Below, one piece after another: positions 46,664-56,399 of a stretch of DNA of 64,000 bases. The position numbers and the translations under genes are program-made. The notes beneath the pieces were generated by a model. That model saw only the letters and a list, made by a program, of their open reading frames with translations. It was not told the DNA's origin and did no database searches. This stretch comes from Mariniblastus sp. (GTDB lineage Bacteria > Planctomycetota > Planctomycetia > Pirellulales > Pirellulaceae), in contig WTFU01000140.1 in assembly GCA_011523945.1 (NCBI GenBank), positions 27,613 through 91,612 of the forward strand. The letters run 5' to 3'. Each line of letters opens with the position of its first letter. Position 1 is the stretch's first letter.

Positions 46664-49294
46664 ATGATCATTCAAAAAAAACAGGTCATTAAGTTATTAG
46701 TTCTTGTGTCAGTCGCGATGGGTTTGTCGCACACACTCCAAGCACAGCAGATGGAGGCAGAGTCTGCCGCGTTGACTGCGGATCAAACAAAATTTTTTGA
46801 AACAAAGATTCGCCCTGTCCTGGTTCGCGAATGTTACAGTTGTCATTCAACCCGAAGTCAAGTCAAAGGTGGTTTGTGGTTGGACACAAAATTGGGGACA
46901 TTGAGCGGTGGCGATTCGGGGCCCGCGGTTGTACCCGGGGATCTCGACGAAAGTTTACTTTGGAACGCGATCAATCATGATGATTATAAAATGCCACCGC
47001 GAAAAAAATTGTCAGATGAGATTATTTCTGATTTTCGTAAATGGATCGAAATGGGGGCGCCAGATCCACGCGTTCAAAAAGAGAGCAAGGTCAATACAAA
47101 AATTACGCCGGAGGAAATTGAGAAAGGGCGTCAGTTTTGGGCCTTTCAAAAACCCATTTCCTACTCGCCACCCGCCGTGGAGAATGAAGAGTGGCCAATT
47201 TCAAATATTGATCGTTTTGTTTTGCACGAGTTAGAGCAGCGGTCTTTGTCACCCTCACAGGATGCCGAGGCGACGACATTTTTGCGGCGATTGTCGTTCG
47301 ATCTTATTGGTTTACCTCCAACACCCGAGCAAATTCAGTGGCTTGAAAAACGTTGGGATCAAGACCGCGAACAGGCCATCTCACACATCGTGGATTCGCT
47401 GCTGGCGAAGGATGAATTTGGGGAACGTTGGGGGCGGCATTGGCTTGATGTTGCTCGATATGCCGAGTCAACCGGGAAAGAGTTAAATCTTACCTATCCC
47501 CAGGCATGGCGGTATCGCGATTATGTAATTGATGCTTTCAATTCAGATAAGCCTTACAACGAGTTCATTGAACAACAGATTGCCGGTGATCTGCTGCCGG
47601 TAAAAACGGATCAGCAGTGGTCTGAAAATCTTGTGGCGACTGGATTCTTGGCGATCGGCCCCAAAACATTGACGGAGCAAAATAGCCGTCAGTTCAATCA
47701 TGATTTGATTGATGAACAAATCGACGTTGCCACACGTGTGATCCTCGGTGTGTCCGTTGCTTGTGCTCGTTGCCATGATCATAAATTTGATCCAATTCCT
47801 CAGTCTGACTATTACGCGATGGCGGGGATTTTTAACAGCACGACGACACACTACGGAACCATTGATACTTTTCAGAATCGGCATCCAAGCAATTTACTGG
47901 TTTTGCCGACAGATGATTTGAATCCCTTTGATAAGCGAATTTCAGCAAGTGAGTTGGCTGACCTTAAATCTCAGCTTTCTGAAAAACAGAGAGAATTAAG
48001 GCAGGCACAGGCAGCCAGACGATCTCAACGCCAAGGTGATAATTCGAGTAATCCACAGGCGTCATTCGCCAGCATTGCCAGACTTTCTGCTGTGGTAGGT
48101 GGATTGAAAGCAAAAATACAACAATACGATGATCAAGGAAATCCGTATACCTATTTCATGGGTGTGCAGACAAAATCGCGACCTGAAAACGCTCGCTTGC
48201 TTGTGCGAGGAGAATTTGACAAACCTGCTCAAGAGATTGAGCGAGGTTTCCCACAAGTGTTGGTCGAGACGCCTGCTTCGATTCCCGCCAAAGCTTCCGG
48301 GCGTTTGGAATTGGGGAGGTGGATGGCAAGTGATGACAATCCACTTAGTGCACGGGTGATGGTGAATCGTGTCTGGCAGCATATGTTTGGCAATGGGATT
48401 GTTAGGTCGCCTGAAAATTTTGGAGCCACAGGTTTAGCTCCAACCCACCCTGAATTATTGGATTATCTGGCTCGTGATTTCCAAAACAACAACTGGAGTA
48501 TAAAGACACTGATCCGGAAAATTGCGACGTCAAGGATATACCGCTCGGATTCTGAATTCAGTGCATCCGGTTTTCAAGTCGATCCTGATAATCAATTCAT
48601 TTGGAGAATGGAGCCGCGGCGTTTGGAAGCAGAAGTTTTGCGGGATTCAATTTTGAGAATTAGCGGAGAGTTGGATTCTGATCGACCTCGGGGGTCATTG
48701 GTCTCAGAAATCGGAACGGCTTTAGTGAGGGACGGTGTCCTGATATCAACGGTTGGTTCGTCCAATCCGGATGTAAAAACGGGGCTGCCGAGTCTCCGTC
48801 CGGGGGGACGCTCAAGAATGAATCGGAATGGAGGAATGCAGGGCGCTGCATCGTCAACTTCCCCATCACTGGCGAAGATTGACCAACCGGTGCTCTATCG
48901 AAGTGTCTATCTACCTGTGATTCGGGATAACGTAACGCGTTCGATGGAGGTATTTGATTTTGCCGAGTCGAGCATGGTAATCGGAGTTCGGGAGACCTCA
49001 AATACTCCCGACCAAGGACTTTATTTTTTGAATAATCAATTTGTGATTCAGCAAGCCGACAAGATGGCTGCGCGTTTAATCCAAGAAGAAAGTCAAATCA
49101 AGGATCAGATCAAGCTGGCATTTTTACTTGCTTTTGGACGGCGGGCGAGCAGTAGTGAGTTGCGTGCGGCTGAGTCTTTTTATCGTAATTTTGAAACAAG
49201 CCGAACTCGATTCGGCCCGTCGTCGAGTATGCAAAAGTTAAGTGCTTTGTGTCAGGGTATTTTGGCATCGGCTGAGTTCCGTTTTGTCAATTAA
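46664..49294 (+). CDS. PSCyt1-PSCyt2-PSD1 planctomycete cytochrome protein (pair C)
   Basis: An 876-residue exported protein. Signal peptide in the first 28 residues (IKLLVLVSVAMGLSHTLQAQ). PSCyt1 has CYSCH at 57-61 and VKGGLWLD, then MPPRKKLSD in place of the more common MPPP form. PSCyt2 has RRLSFDLIGLPPTPEQIQW, WLDVARYAESTGKE and the second heme motif CARCH at 367-371 (DHKFDPIPQSDYY). PSD1 has NRVWQHMFGNGIVRSPENFG and SNTPDQGLYFLNN. It is shorter than the other two copies because the central beta insertion is reduced. DUF1501 follows after 52 bases. Gene order here is the same, PSD1 then DUF1501. Confidence 0.92.
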   Translation: MIIQKKQVIKLLVLVSVAMGLSHTLQAQQMEAESAALTADQTKFFETKIRPVLVRECYSCHSTRSQVKGGLWLDTKLGTLSGGDSGPAVVPGDLDESLLWNAINHDDYKMPPRKKLSDEIISDFRKWIEMGAPDPRVQKESKVNTKITPEEIEKGRQFWAFQKPISYSPPAVENEEWPISNIDRFVLHELEQRSLSPSQDAEATTFLRRLSFDLIGLPPTPEQIQWLEKRWDQDREQAISHIVDSLLAKDEFGERWGRHWLDVARYAESTGKELNLTYPQAWRYRDYVIDAFNSDKPYNEFIEQQIAGDLLPVKTDQQWSENLVATGFLAIGPKTLTEQNSRQFNHDLIDEQIDVATRVILGVSVACARCHDHKFDPIPQSDYYAMAGIFNSTTTHYGTIDTFQNRHPSNLLVLPTDDLNPFDKRISASELADLKSQLSEKQRELRQAQAARRSQRQGDNSSNPQASFASIARLSAVVGGLKAKIQQYDDQGNPYTYFMGVQTKSRPENARLLVRGEFDKPAQEIERGFPQVLVETPASIPAKASGRLELGRWMASDDNPLSARVMVNRVWQHMFGNGIVRSPENFGATGLAPTHPELLDYLARDFQNNNWSIKTLIRKIATSRIYRSDSEFSASGFQVDPDNQFIWRMEPRRLEAEVLRDSILRISGELDSDRPRGSLVSEIGTALVRDGVLISTVGSSNPDVKTGLPSLRPGGRSRMNRNGGMQGAASSTSPSLAKIDQPVLYRSVYLPVIRDNVTRSMEVFDFAESSMVIGVRETSNTPDQGLYFLNNQFVIQQADKMAARLIQEESQIKDQIKLAFLLAFGRRASSSELRAAESFYRNFETSRTRFGPSSSMQKLSALCQGILASAEFRFVN

Positions 49295-49346
49295 GACGAT
49301 TTCAGTGTTATTTTGGTGAGTGGAAAGTAGAAAAGGAGAGAACCTG

Positions 49347-50753
49347 ATGAATACAGAAATGAATCCTTCGCAGTTCTTGTCGAGACGTGCGATGTTGAAA
49401 ACCGTTTCTTCCGGATTTGGGTTTCTCGCTTTTTCGTCGATAGCGACTCTAGCTAGCGCACGTGATGATAAGGAGGAGAGCAAAAATCCGCTCGCCATAA
49501 AAGCTCCGCACTTTCCAACTAAAGCCAAGCGTGTGATTTTTCTTTGTATGCGGGGTGGCCCATCTCATGTGGATACCTTTGACTACAAACCAGAGTTGAT
49601 CAAGAATCACGGGAAGACAGGCAAGTTTCGCGGTTCGATACTGAAATCTCCTTGGGATTTTCCCGCTTGCGGAGAGAGTGGTCTACGCATTTCTGAGTTG
49701 TTTCCATCCCTTGGTAAACAGGCCGATAAGCTTTGCCTTTTGAAGGGGATGAACACTGATCTTCCAGTTCACCCAAGAGCGTTAACTCAAATGCATACCG
49801 GGAATGCACAATTTGTGCGTCCATCGCTCGGTGCCTGGACTCTTTATGGTTTAGGCACAGAAAATGACAGTATGCCTGGGTTTGTTTCAATTAACCCTGG
49901 AGCGGGGAATGCACAAACTTATGGCAGTTCATTTCTGCCTGCCATTTACCAAGGGACTAAGTTAGGTGGTTCTCGGGCTGGTGGAAGGATGCGGGGGCAG
50001 AGTGCGGGGGGAGGGATTCCGGATATTGCCAATCCTCGTCTGAATACGAGGCAACAACGGCAACAGTTAGAATTTATTCAGAAGCTAAATCAAGAAAAGC
50101 TCCGTCGTGAAAAAGAGCATCCCGGTGTTGAGGGAGTGATCGAGTCCTATGAACTCGCTTTTCGAATGCAAGCTGAGATGCCAGACTTGCTGGACTTATC
50201 CAAGGAAGATCAGAAAACGCTTGACCTATACGGAATTGGCCAAGGAGAAACCGATAAATTTGGAAAACAATGTTTGTTGGCTCGTCGAATGTCTGAGTCG
50301 GGTGTGCGGTTTATTGAAATTTCTCACGACAATTGGGACACTCATTTCAACATGACAACTCGATTGCCTGAGCTCTGTAACCAGATTGACAAACCTATCG
50401 CAGGCCTCCTTGAAGATCTTCAGCGTCGTGGATTGCTTGATGAAACGCTAGTGATCTGGGCGGGCGAATTTGGGCGCACTCCCTACGCGCAAGGAAGTGA
50501 CGGTCGGAATCATAATAATAAGGGCTATACAACGTGGATGGCGGGCGGAGGCGTGAAAGGCGGTTTTAGCTACGGAGGGACTGACGAATTAGGCGCGGTC
50601 GCCGTGGATGGAAAATGCCACATTCACGATTGGCATGCTACCATTTTGCATCTGTTGGGCCTCAATCATGCAGAGCTGACGTATCGTTATGCGGGGCGAG
50701 ATTTTCGCTTAACGGATGTCTACGGCAATGTGATGAAAGACATCATTGCCTAA
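49347..50753 (+). CDS. DUF1501 protein with Tat signal (pair C)
   Basis: A 468-residue exported DUF1501 protein. ATG 49347 has AGGAG about 9 bases upstream; the frame extends to a GTG at 49320 that would overlap this site. Twin-arginine signal LSRRAMLKTVSSGFGFLAFS. CMRGGPSHVDTFDYKP has the conserved His-Asp, as pair A does and pair B does not; WAGEFGRTPYAQGSDGRNHN and GYTTWMAGGGVKGG give the later putative metal ligands; DWHATILHLLGLNHAEL ends the domain. A Gly/Arg-rich loop near residue 225 (GGSRAGGRMRGQSAGGG) is peculiar to this copy. The function is unknown. Confidence 0.9.
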   Translation: MNTEMNPSQFLSRRAMLKTVSSGFGFLAFSSIATLASARDDKEESKNPLAIKAPHFPTKAKRVIFLCMRGGPSHVDTFDYKPELIKNHGKTGKFRGSILKSPWDFPACGESGLRISELFPSLGKQADKLCLLKGMNTDLPVHPRALTQMHTGNAQFVRPSLGAWTLYGLGTENDSMPGFVSINPGAGNAQTYGSSFLPAIYQGTKLGGSRAGGRMRGQSAGGGIPDIANPRLNTRQQRQQLEFIQKLNQEKLRREKEHPGVEGVIESYELAFRMQAEMPDLLDLSKEDQKTLDLYGIGQGETDKFGKQCLLARRMSESGVRFIEISHDNWDTHFNMTTRLPELCNQIDKPIAGLLEDLQRRGLLDETLVIWAGEFGRTPYAQGSDGRNHNNKGYTTWMAGGGVKGGFSYGGTDELGAVAVDGKCHIHDWHATILHLLGLNHAELTYRYAGRDFRLTDVYGNVMKDIIA

Positions 50754-50899
50754 TTCCTTCATTTCCGTAGGGAGTAAAACGATCACGTGATTGGTTAGAG
50801 ATTCCCGAAAAATCTTTTTTCGATTCGAATCTTATAGGATCATTAATCTTCCTGAATAACGTTTTCTTTTTTAGCGATTTTAGATGAAGGTGATTGACT

Positions 50900-51154
50900 C
50901 TAAAGAGTGTTCGAAAAACAGCTCCATCGCTCAATACTCGAAGAACTTAATTGCTGGGCTAGTAACTTTTCAAAAGGAGATTGCTGTGCGATCTCCTGAA
51001 TAAAGGGGAAGCGGCCTCTTTCGAGATCTGATGATTTTTGTCTTTCAGCGCGAGCTTGTAAAAAGAGAAACAAGAATAGCGCGACTGCGACGGTTTCTAA
51101 TAGAAAAGTACCAAAGAAATTAGTTATTCGTCTTGGCTTGGTTCGACGTGGCAT
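50900..51154 (-). CDS. Small single-pass membrane protein, hypothetical
   Basis: 84 residues. ATG 51154 has AAGGA 7 bases upstream, better than most genes here, which is the main support. The N-terminus is very basic (MPRRTKPRRITNFFG) and is followed by one hydrophobic helix (LETVAVALFLFLFLQ, about 19-33), then a polar tail. Orientation rules predict the N-terminus inside. No family is recognised. It lies alone between a DUF1501 gene and a helicase gene, both on the opposite strand. Confidence 0.55.
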   Translation of the reverse strand: MPRRTKPRRITNFFGTFLLETVAVALFLFLFLQARAERQKSSDLERGRFPFIQEIAQQSPFEKLLAQQLSSSSIERWSCFSNTL

Positions 51155-51393
51155 CGATATTCCTTTCTGCACGTTGTTAAAAGTTATTTCCTAATCAGGA
51201 TTGGTCGGTTGCAATAGTTGATAAGGCAAACGAAGTGCCAATTTTGCCAAGGTGCCGGTGATTGTTGTCATTAATCGATTATTTCAGTAATACTCCTGAA
51301 AATTGGGAGTCCAATTGGACAGCAGTTGCAAGTGCTGGCAAGGTCGTAACAATCAAATGTAATTGTTACAGCAATCAATTTGATAACAGTCTG

Positions 51394-53853
51394 ATGTCAG
51401 TGGAGCACACTATTTCAACGGATGAATTACAAGCCCGTCGCGACGAAATTGCAGAATTGTACTTTGATCAATTGGTCTTCGAGCCTTACCCGGTTCAGGA
51501 AGAGGCGCTCCTTTCCTGGTTTACATCGGATCAGGGTGTACTCGTTTGCGCGCCTACTGGAACGGGAAAAACACTGATAGCGGAGGCTGCCCTTTTCGAA
51601 GCCTTGAAGCTTGGGAAAACGGCGTACTATACGACCCCTTTGATTGCGCTGACGGATCAGAAATTCCGCGACATCCAGAAGACGGTAGTAGCGTGGGGGT
51701 ATTCCGCTGACGACGTTGGCTTGGTGACCGGCAATCGCAAGGTGAATCCAAACGCAAAAATTCAAGTCGTTGTTGCGGAGATATTGCTAAACCGCTTGTT
51801 GCACCCAGAGGCCTTTGATTTTGAGAATGTTTGGGCCGTCGTCATGGACGAGTTCCATAGTTTCAATGATCCGGAGCGAGGAATCGTATGGGAGTTTGGT
51901 TTGGGGTTGCTGCCATCGCATATCAAGACCTTGCTACTTTCAGCGACCGTAGGAAACTCTCGAGAATTTGGGATGTGGTTGAACCGGGTGCATGACCGCA
52001 ATCTGAAATTAGTCGAGAGTAGCGATCGAAAAGTCCCACTATCCTACCATTGGGTCGAGGACAAGATTCTTCCAGATCAAATTGAGGAGATGTTCCAGGG
52101 GGAAGAGGACGCTCGTTATACGCCGTCGTTGCTGTTTTGTTTTAATCGTGAGCAATGCTGGACTGTTGCCGAAACGCTGAAGGGAAAGAAGTGTGTCGAT
52201 CAAGAACAACGAAAACTATTAAGTGATCGATTAAACCAGTTTGATTGGTCTCAGGGGGTTGGCCCCAAGTTAAAGCAAATTCTGGTGCGTGGTATTGGGG
52301 TGCATCACGCGGGTGTTCTGCCAAGATACCGAAAAATTGTGGAAGAGTTATTTCAAGAAAAATTACTCAGTGTTTGCGTGTGTACAGAAACTCTCGCAGC
52401 GGGCATCAATTTGCCGGCACGGAGTGTTGTGTTGCCAACCTTAATCAAAGGTCCTCGTGGAAAAATGAAGTTGATCGAGCCAAGTTCGGTCCATCAGATG
52501 TTTGGCAGAGCAGGGCGGCCTCAATTCGACGACCGCGGATATGTTTTTGCACTACCTCATGAAGACGATGTGAAAATTTTTAAGTGGAAAGAAAAATACG
52601 ATCAAATCCCGGACGATACCAAAGATGTTGGCTTACGGAAGGCCAAGAAGGCATTGAAAAAGAAACAGCCAAAACGGCGCGAGGGTCAACAATATTGGTC
52701 GGAGCAACAGTTCCAGCAATTGATCACTGCCCCTTCGGCTGATTTGGCAAGCCGAGGACCTCTCCCTTGGAGACTGCTGGTATATATGCTCGATGCGTCC
52801 TCGGACGTTGCTCGAATTCGTAAATTAGTGGCTGGGCGATTGCTTGCTCCCAAGGAGCAGATTTCTGCACAAAAACGGCTGAATCAACAATTGGTTACTT
52901 TGTGGCGCGGCGGTTACTTGACGCTTGATCCCAAACCTCCCTTGGCTGAGTTGGACGAGGGGAAGTCGGTGGATTCAGAGTCGACCGGTGAAACTGAGGT
53001 GGAGGAAGAGCCTGAGTCATCCATAACACTGGATTTAGGGCAGCGGCGAGCAACGCCTGAACCCAAACCGGTGGAAACGCCAACAAGGAAAACCCAAAAA
53101 ACCGAGGATGCGGGTTCTCGTGAGGTAGAGTACCAGCCGAAAACGGCTACACCGACAGAAAAGATGGCTGATCTTCTAAAGCTACGAGGTGTGCACCCTC
53201 TTTACGCTCTATTTTTGATGAACCATCTTGGGATCGCTGATACGAATGAGCGCATTATGGCCTTCGAGAGTATTCTGCAGCTCTCCCGTTCATTAGGGAA
53301 GGCAATTCGGATTCCGCGCCCTGATATACTGCCTCCAGGGCCACTGGCAACCACGCGGCTCGATTCGCAACTTCTTAAATTGGGTCTGGCGACGGCGGAG
53401 GAATTAGGAAGTCGTGAGAAAGATGAAGACGAAGATAAAAAACGGGGATGGTATGACGAGGATGATTACGTCCCGGTTTTGAACTTGCCCCATAAGCTTC
53501 AGCGTTTATTTCAGCATGACTTTCCCGGCGTCCATGATGTCAGGATCACGCCAGTGTGGGTGGTGGGAGAACTGCTGCAATACGGGACGGATTTTAACAA
53601 GTATATCACCAGCCATAAGTTGCAAAAGCAAGAGGGCGTTATATTTCGACATCTGCTTCGATTTATATTGTTGATTGACGAGATGGCTGAGTTATGTCCA
53701 GCGGATGTAGAGCATGACGTTTGGCGAGAGGAGTTATTTGCGATCGCTGATCAGCTAGAAGAAATTTGCCGACTTGCCGATCCCAATAGCACCGACCAGT
53801 GGCTTGCGGAGGCAAGAGAAGATTCAGAAAAATCGAAAGAATCAAATTCATGA
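51394..53853 (+). CDS. Ski2-like DExH-box helicase
   Basis: 819 residues from ATG 51394. Motif I is APTGTGKT at 53-60, motif II is DEFH at 152-155 (VVMDEFHSFND), motif III SAT in LLLSATVG, motif IV region GIGVHHAGVLPRYRKIVEEL, motif V ETLAAGINLPARSVV and motif VI HQMFGRAGRPQFDDRG. The pattern matches the bacterial Ski2/Lhr-neighbour superfamily 2 group, which acts on RNA or DNA. After the core there is a Glu/Pro-rich linker (about 545-620) and a C-terminal helical domain. The frame is open back to TTG 51262, but those 44 residues look non-coding. Its stop overlaps the next gene's start (ATGA). Confidence 0.9.
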   Translation: MSVEHTISTDELQARRDEIAELYFDQLVFEPYPVQEEALLSWFTSDQGVLVCAPTGTGKTLIAEAALFEALKLGKTAYYTTPLIALTDQKFRDIQKTVVAWGYSADDVGLVTGNRKVNPNAKIQVVVAEILLNRLLHPEAFDFENVWAVVMDEFHSFNDPERGIVWEFGLGLLPSHIKTLLLSATVGNSREFGMWLNRVHDRNLKLVESSDRKVPLSYHWVEDKILPDQIEEMFQGEEDARYTPSLLFCFNREQCWTVAETLKGKKCVDQEQRKLLSDRLNQFDWSQGVGPKLKQILVRGIGVHHAGVLPRYRKIVEELFQEKLLSVCVCTETLAAGINLPARSVVLPTLIKGPRGKMKLIEPSSVHQMFGRAGRPQFDDRGYVFALPHEDDVKIFKWKEKYDQIPDDTKDVGLRKAKKALKKKQPKRREGQQYWSEQQFQQLITAPSADLASRGPLPWRLLVYMLDASSDVARIRKLVAGRLLAPKEQISAQKRLNQQLVTLWRGGYLTLDPKPPLAELDEGKSVDSESTGETEVEEEPESSITLDLGQRRATPEPKPVETPTRKTQKTEDAGSREVEYQPKTATPTEKMADLLKLRGVHPLYALFLMNHLGIADTNERIMAFESILQLSRSLGKAIRIPRPDILPPGPLATTRLDSQLLKLGLATAEELGSREKDEDEDKKRGWYDEDDYVPVLNLPHKLQRLFQHDFPGVHDVRITPVWVVGELLQYGTDFNKYITSHKLQKQEGVIFRHLLRFILLIDEMAELCPADVEHDVWREELFAIADQLEEICRLADPNSTDQWLAEAREDSEKSKESNS

Positions 53854-54785
53854 AAAATTTAATTCAACTTTCACTTGGCTTAATTGTGATGGCGCTGAAT
53901 ACGGTATCTGTTCTCGCGGTGCAGGCTGATCCACCAAAACAAGAATTGGAACTGCCTGAATGCGATATTTATCTATTCGATGTCGTGACAGCAGAGAATT
54001 CATTTTCGATTGCAAACGGCCGGAATGTGACGAAACGCGTGGGATACGACAATCAACCCTGGTTTACTCCGAGCGGTAAGTCGTTTTTGTTTACCGCAAA
54101 TTATCAACCCGATCGGACGGATGTTTATGAGTTTGAATTGGAATCAAGAGAGATTCAGCAAGTCACCGATAGTCCAGACCAAGAATATTCTCCACAAATT
54201 TCTGAAGATAATCAGACACTTTCCTTTGTGACGGATGGTGAAACTGCGAATCAGAGCATCTGGTCAATTGATCGCAACGGAAAAAATTTTACTTGGGTAT
54301 TGAAAGATCTTGGAGAGCGGGAGCCAGTCGGCTACTACGCATGGAATCGATCGACGAAACAAATTTTATTTTGGTCGCGTTACGGGTTTAGCTTGCGGTT
54401 AGTGGATCTCCAGAAAAATACAGCTCGATACATTACGGGGGATGCAATTCCTGTTTCCCCTCAAATCATCCCGGAAACCACTAATTTTAGCTTTGTCCAT
54501 CGACAAGGAAACGGAGAAGTTTGGATTAAGGAATTGAATCCGATTACCTTCGCGGTTCGTCCGTTAGTCATGATTGTTGGTACGAACCATCACTATGGCT
54601 GGACACCCTGTGGAAGCATTTTGATGGCTCAGGGGACGAAGCTACAGCAATGGAGGCCCGGTGGTAAGTGGGAGACGGTTGCGGATTTTTCAGAATATAA
54701 AATGCAGTCTCCAACGCGTTTAGCGGTTAGCCCTGACGGAAAGACGATGGCGGTCGTTGCGGCAGATACTATGTCAGGTAAATAG
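53850..54785 (+). CDS. Secreted TolB/WD40-like beta-propeller protein
   Basis: 311 residues from ATG 53850, which overlaps the helicase TGA as ATGA, so translation is probably coupled; a longer frame to 53799 lies inside the helicase gene. A signal peptide (MKNLIQLSLGLIVMALNTVS) leads into repeated blade-like segments such as NQPWFTPSGKSFLFTA, YSPQISEDNQTLSFVTDG and PTRLAVSPDGKTMAVV, which resemble TolB/PD40 blades. Exported; the function is unknown. Coupling a cytoplasmic helicase to an exported propeller has no obvious meaning. Confidence 0.8.
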   Translation: MKNLIQLSLGLIVMALNTVSVLAVQADPPKQELELPECDIYLFDVVTAENSFSIANGRNVTKRVGYDNQPWFTPSGKSFLFTANYQPDRTDVYEFELESREIQQVTDSPDQEYSPQISEDNQTLSFVTDGETANQSIWSIDRNGKNFTWVLKDLGEREPVGYYAWNRSTKQILFWSRYGFSLRLVDLQKNTARYITGDAIPVSPQIIPETTNFSFVHRQGNGEVWIKELNPITFAVRPLVMIVGTNHHYGWTPCGSILMAQGTKLQQWRPGGKWETVADFSEYKMQSPTRLAVSPDGKTMAVVAADTMSGK

Positions 54786-54811
54786 ACTTGATTTGATGAA
54801 GCCGATGAGTG

Positions 54812-56302
54812 TTATTCAATTCTTGGTTTCAATTTCTTTTTCATCTGCGGCCAAGTGGTGTTTTTAAATTGCTCTCGTTTTTCAGGTCGATCCGCATCAA
54901 CGCTATTCCAAAGTGAGATGCCGGTTTGGACCAAAGCGGCTTCGTTTTCAGGGAAAAAAACTGCTAACTTTTTCTTAGTTGACGCCGCTTCAGAGGACCC
55001 TGCAAGATTATTCCATTCATTGGGATCGTTACGGTGATCGTAGAGTTCTTCAGTTCCGTCAAAATAGCGAGTGTATCGCCAATGGTCATCTCGGAGGGAA
55101 TAATTTCCTCGTCCCCAGGTTGTGATGGCAGGAGCGGTAACCTCGGCAGCTGGATTACGAATTTGTTTTACCAAGCTGGTTCCATCCACATATTGAGGAA
55201 CCTCGATTCCGGTAAGTTCACCGAGTGTACGGTAAACATTAATGAGCGAAACTGCTTCATCGCAAATCCCAGACTTCATTTGCCCGGGCCGCGGGTCGAG
55301 GATGATAAATGGGACGCGGGTTGCTTCTTCCCATAATGAAAATTTTCGAAAACTTCGTTTTTCTCCCTGATGGAAACCGTGGTCAGACCAAAGCACGATG
55401 ATCGTGTTTTTGGCGTACCGGCTACTTTCAAGTGCATCAATGACTCGTCCTACGTTGTAGTCTGCCCAAGAATTGCACGCGAGATAAGCACGGTGGACTT
55501 TTTCCCAAGATTTATCTTTACGAAATTTGAAATCATCTCCCAGTTTGGCCATCGATCTACCAACCCAAGGAATATCCTGTAGATCATCCGCGAGAATTGG
55601 GGGGCGCTTAATTGACTCTGCCTGCATATCAAAAAATGGTTGTGGACAAATGAAAGGGAGATGAGGCTTTACAATTCCAACCGCTAAGAAAAACGGTTGT
55701 TCATGGTCTTGTTGAATGATTTTGATTCCGTAATCGGCAACTTGGTAGTCCGGGTGGTCGGCCAGCGGATTGGTCGTAGGACAAAACGACATTTTGGATG
55801 ACTTATTTTGTTGGTAGCCTTTTTCGACTGCCCGATTAAGGCCGCTAGGGGTATGGGTACGGTAGTGATCCCAGTCATCGGTGTTTTCTTTGACTCCGTG
55901 AAAAATCTTTCCTGCTCCGAACGTTTGGTAGCCATTTTGTCGAAACAGCTTCGGAAGGCTCGTGTATTTGGACAGAACTGAATCAGGTATTTTTGTCTGA
56001 TCGTAGAATGGATAGAGACCGGAATGAAAGGGTTCGACTCCGAGAAGTAATCCTAGTCGGCAGGGAGAGCATGCAGGGGCGATACAATGTGCGTTAGTGA
56101 AATTGACACCGCGTTTAGCCAGCTGATCCATGTTGGGCGTTTTCGCCTGTGGATGGCCATCGAGAAATCCAACCCAGTCGTTCATGTCATCGATGGCGAT
56201 GAATAAAACGTTAGGGGCATTTTTGTCGGCTTCTTCGTTTCCAAAAACTGGATTAACTAACAAGTTAATAAGAAAAAGGCTGTGCAGGATTAAGGATTTC
56301 AT
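54812..56302 (-). CDS. Secreted sulfatase (iduronate-2-sulfatase-like) with CSPCR signature
   Basis: A 496-residue exported sulfatase. Signal peptide MKSLILHSLFLINLLVNPVF then GNEE. Metal site FIAIDDMNDWVGFLDGHP; formylglycine signature CSPCR at 78-82, with Cys instead of Ser or Ala at the fourth position, so two Cys flank the Pro. RGVNFTNAHC precedes it. KIFHG, VGIVKPHLPFICPQPFF, WSDHGFHQGEKRSFRKFSLW and GRGNYSLRDDHWRYTRYFDGTEELYDH are iduronate-sulfatase-like. The substrate is likely a sulfated uronate polymer, not proved. It stands apart from the other four sulfatases and converges on the propeller gene. Confidence 0.92.
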   Translation of the reverse strand: MKSLILHSLFLINLLVNPVFGNEEADKNAPNVLFIAIDDMNDWVGFLDGHPQAKTPNMDQLAKRGVNFTNAHCIAPACSPCRLGLLLGVEPFHSGLYPFYDQTKIPDSVLSKYTSLPKLFRQNGYQTFGAGKIFHGVKENTDDWDHYRTHTPSGLNRAVEKGYQQNKSSKMSFCPTTNPLADHPDYQVADYGIKIIQQDHEQPFFLAVGIVKPHLPFICPQPFFDMQAESIKRPPILADDLQDIPWVGRSMAKLGDDFKFRKDKSWEKVHRAYLACNSWADYNVGRVIDALESSRYAKNTIIVLWSDHGFHQGEKRSFRKFSLWEEATRVPFIILDPRPGQMKSGICDEAVSLINVYRTLGELTGIEVPQYVDGTSLVKQIRNPAAEVTAPAITTWGRGNYSLRDDHWRYTRYFDGTEELYDHRNDPNEWNNLAGSSEAASTKKKLAVFFPENEAALVQTGISLWNSVDADRPEKREQFKNTTWPQMKKKLKPRIE

Positions 56303-56399
56303 AAAGGTGCAATTGGAGGAAAATAGTTGTGGTTAAGTCCAATGGATCTTGAACACGAGGCCAACTTAAAGAAGTCAATTAAATTTAAGAACACGATGT

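Noticed and set aside
51262..51393. 44-codon upstream extension of the Ski2-like helicase
   Set aside because: TTG start and a translation unlike the family; the ATG at 51394 fits better.
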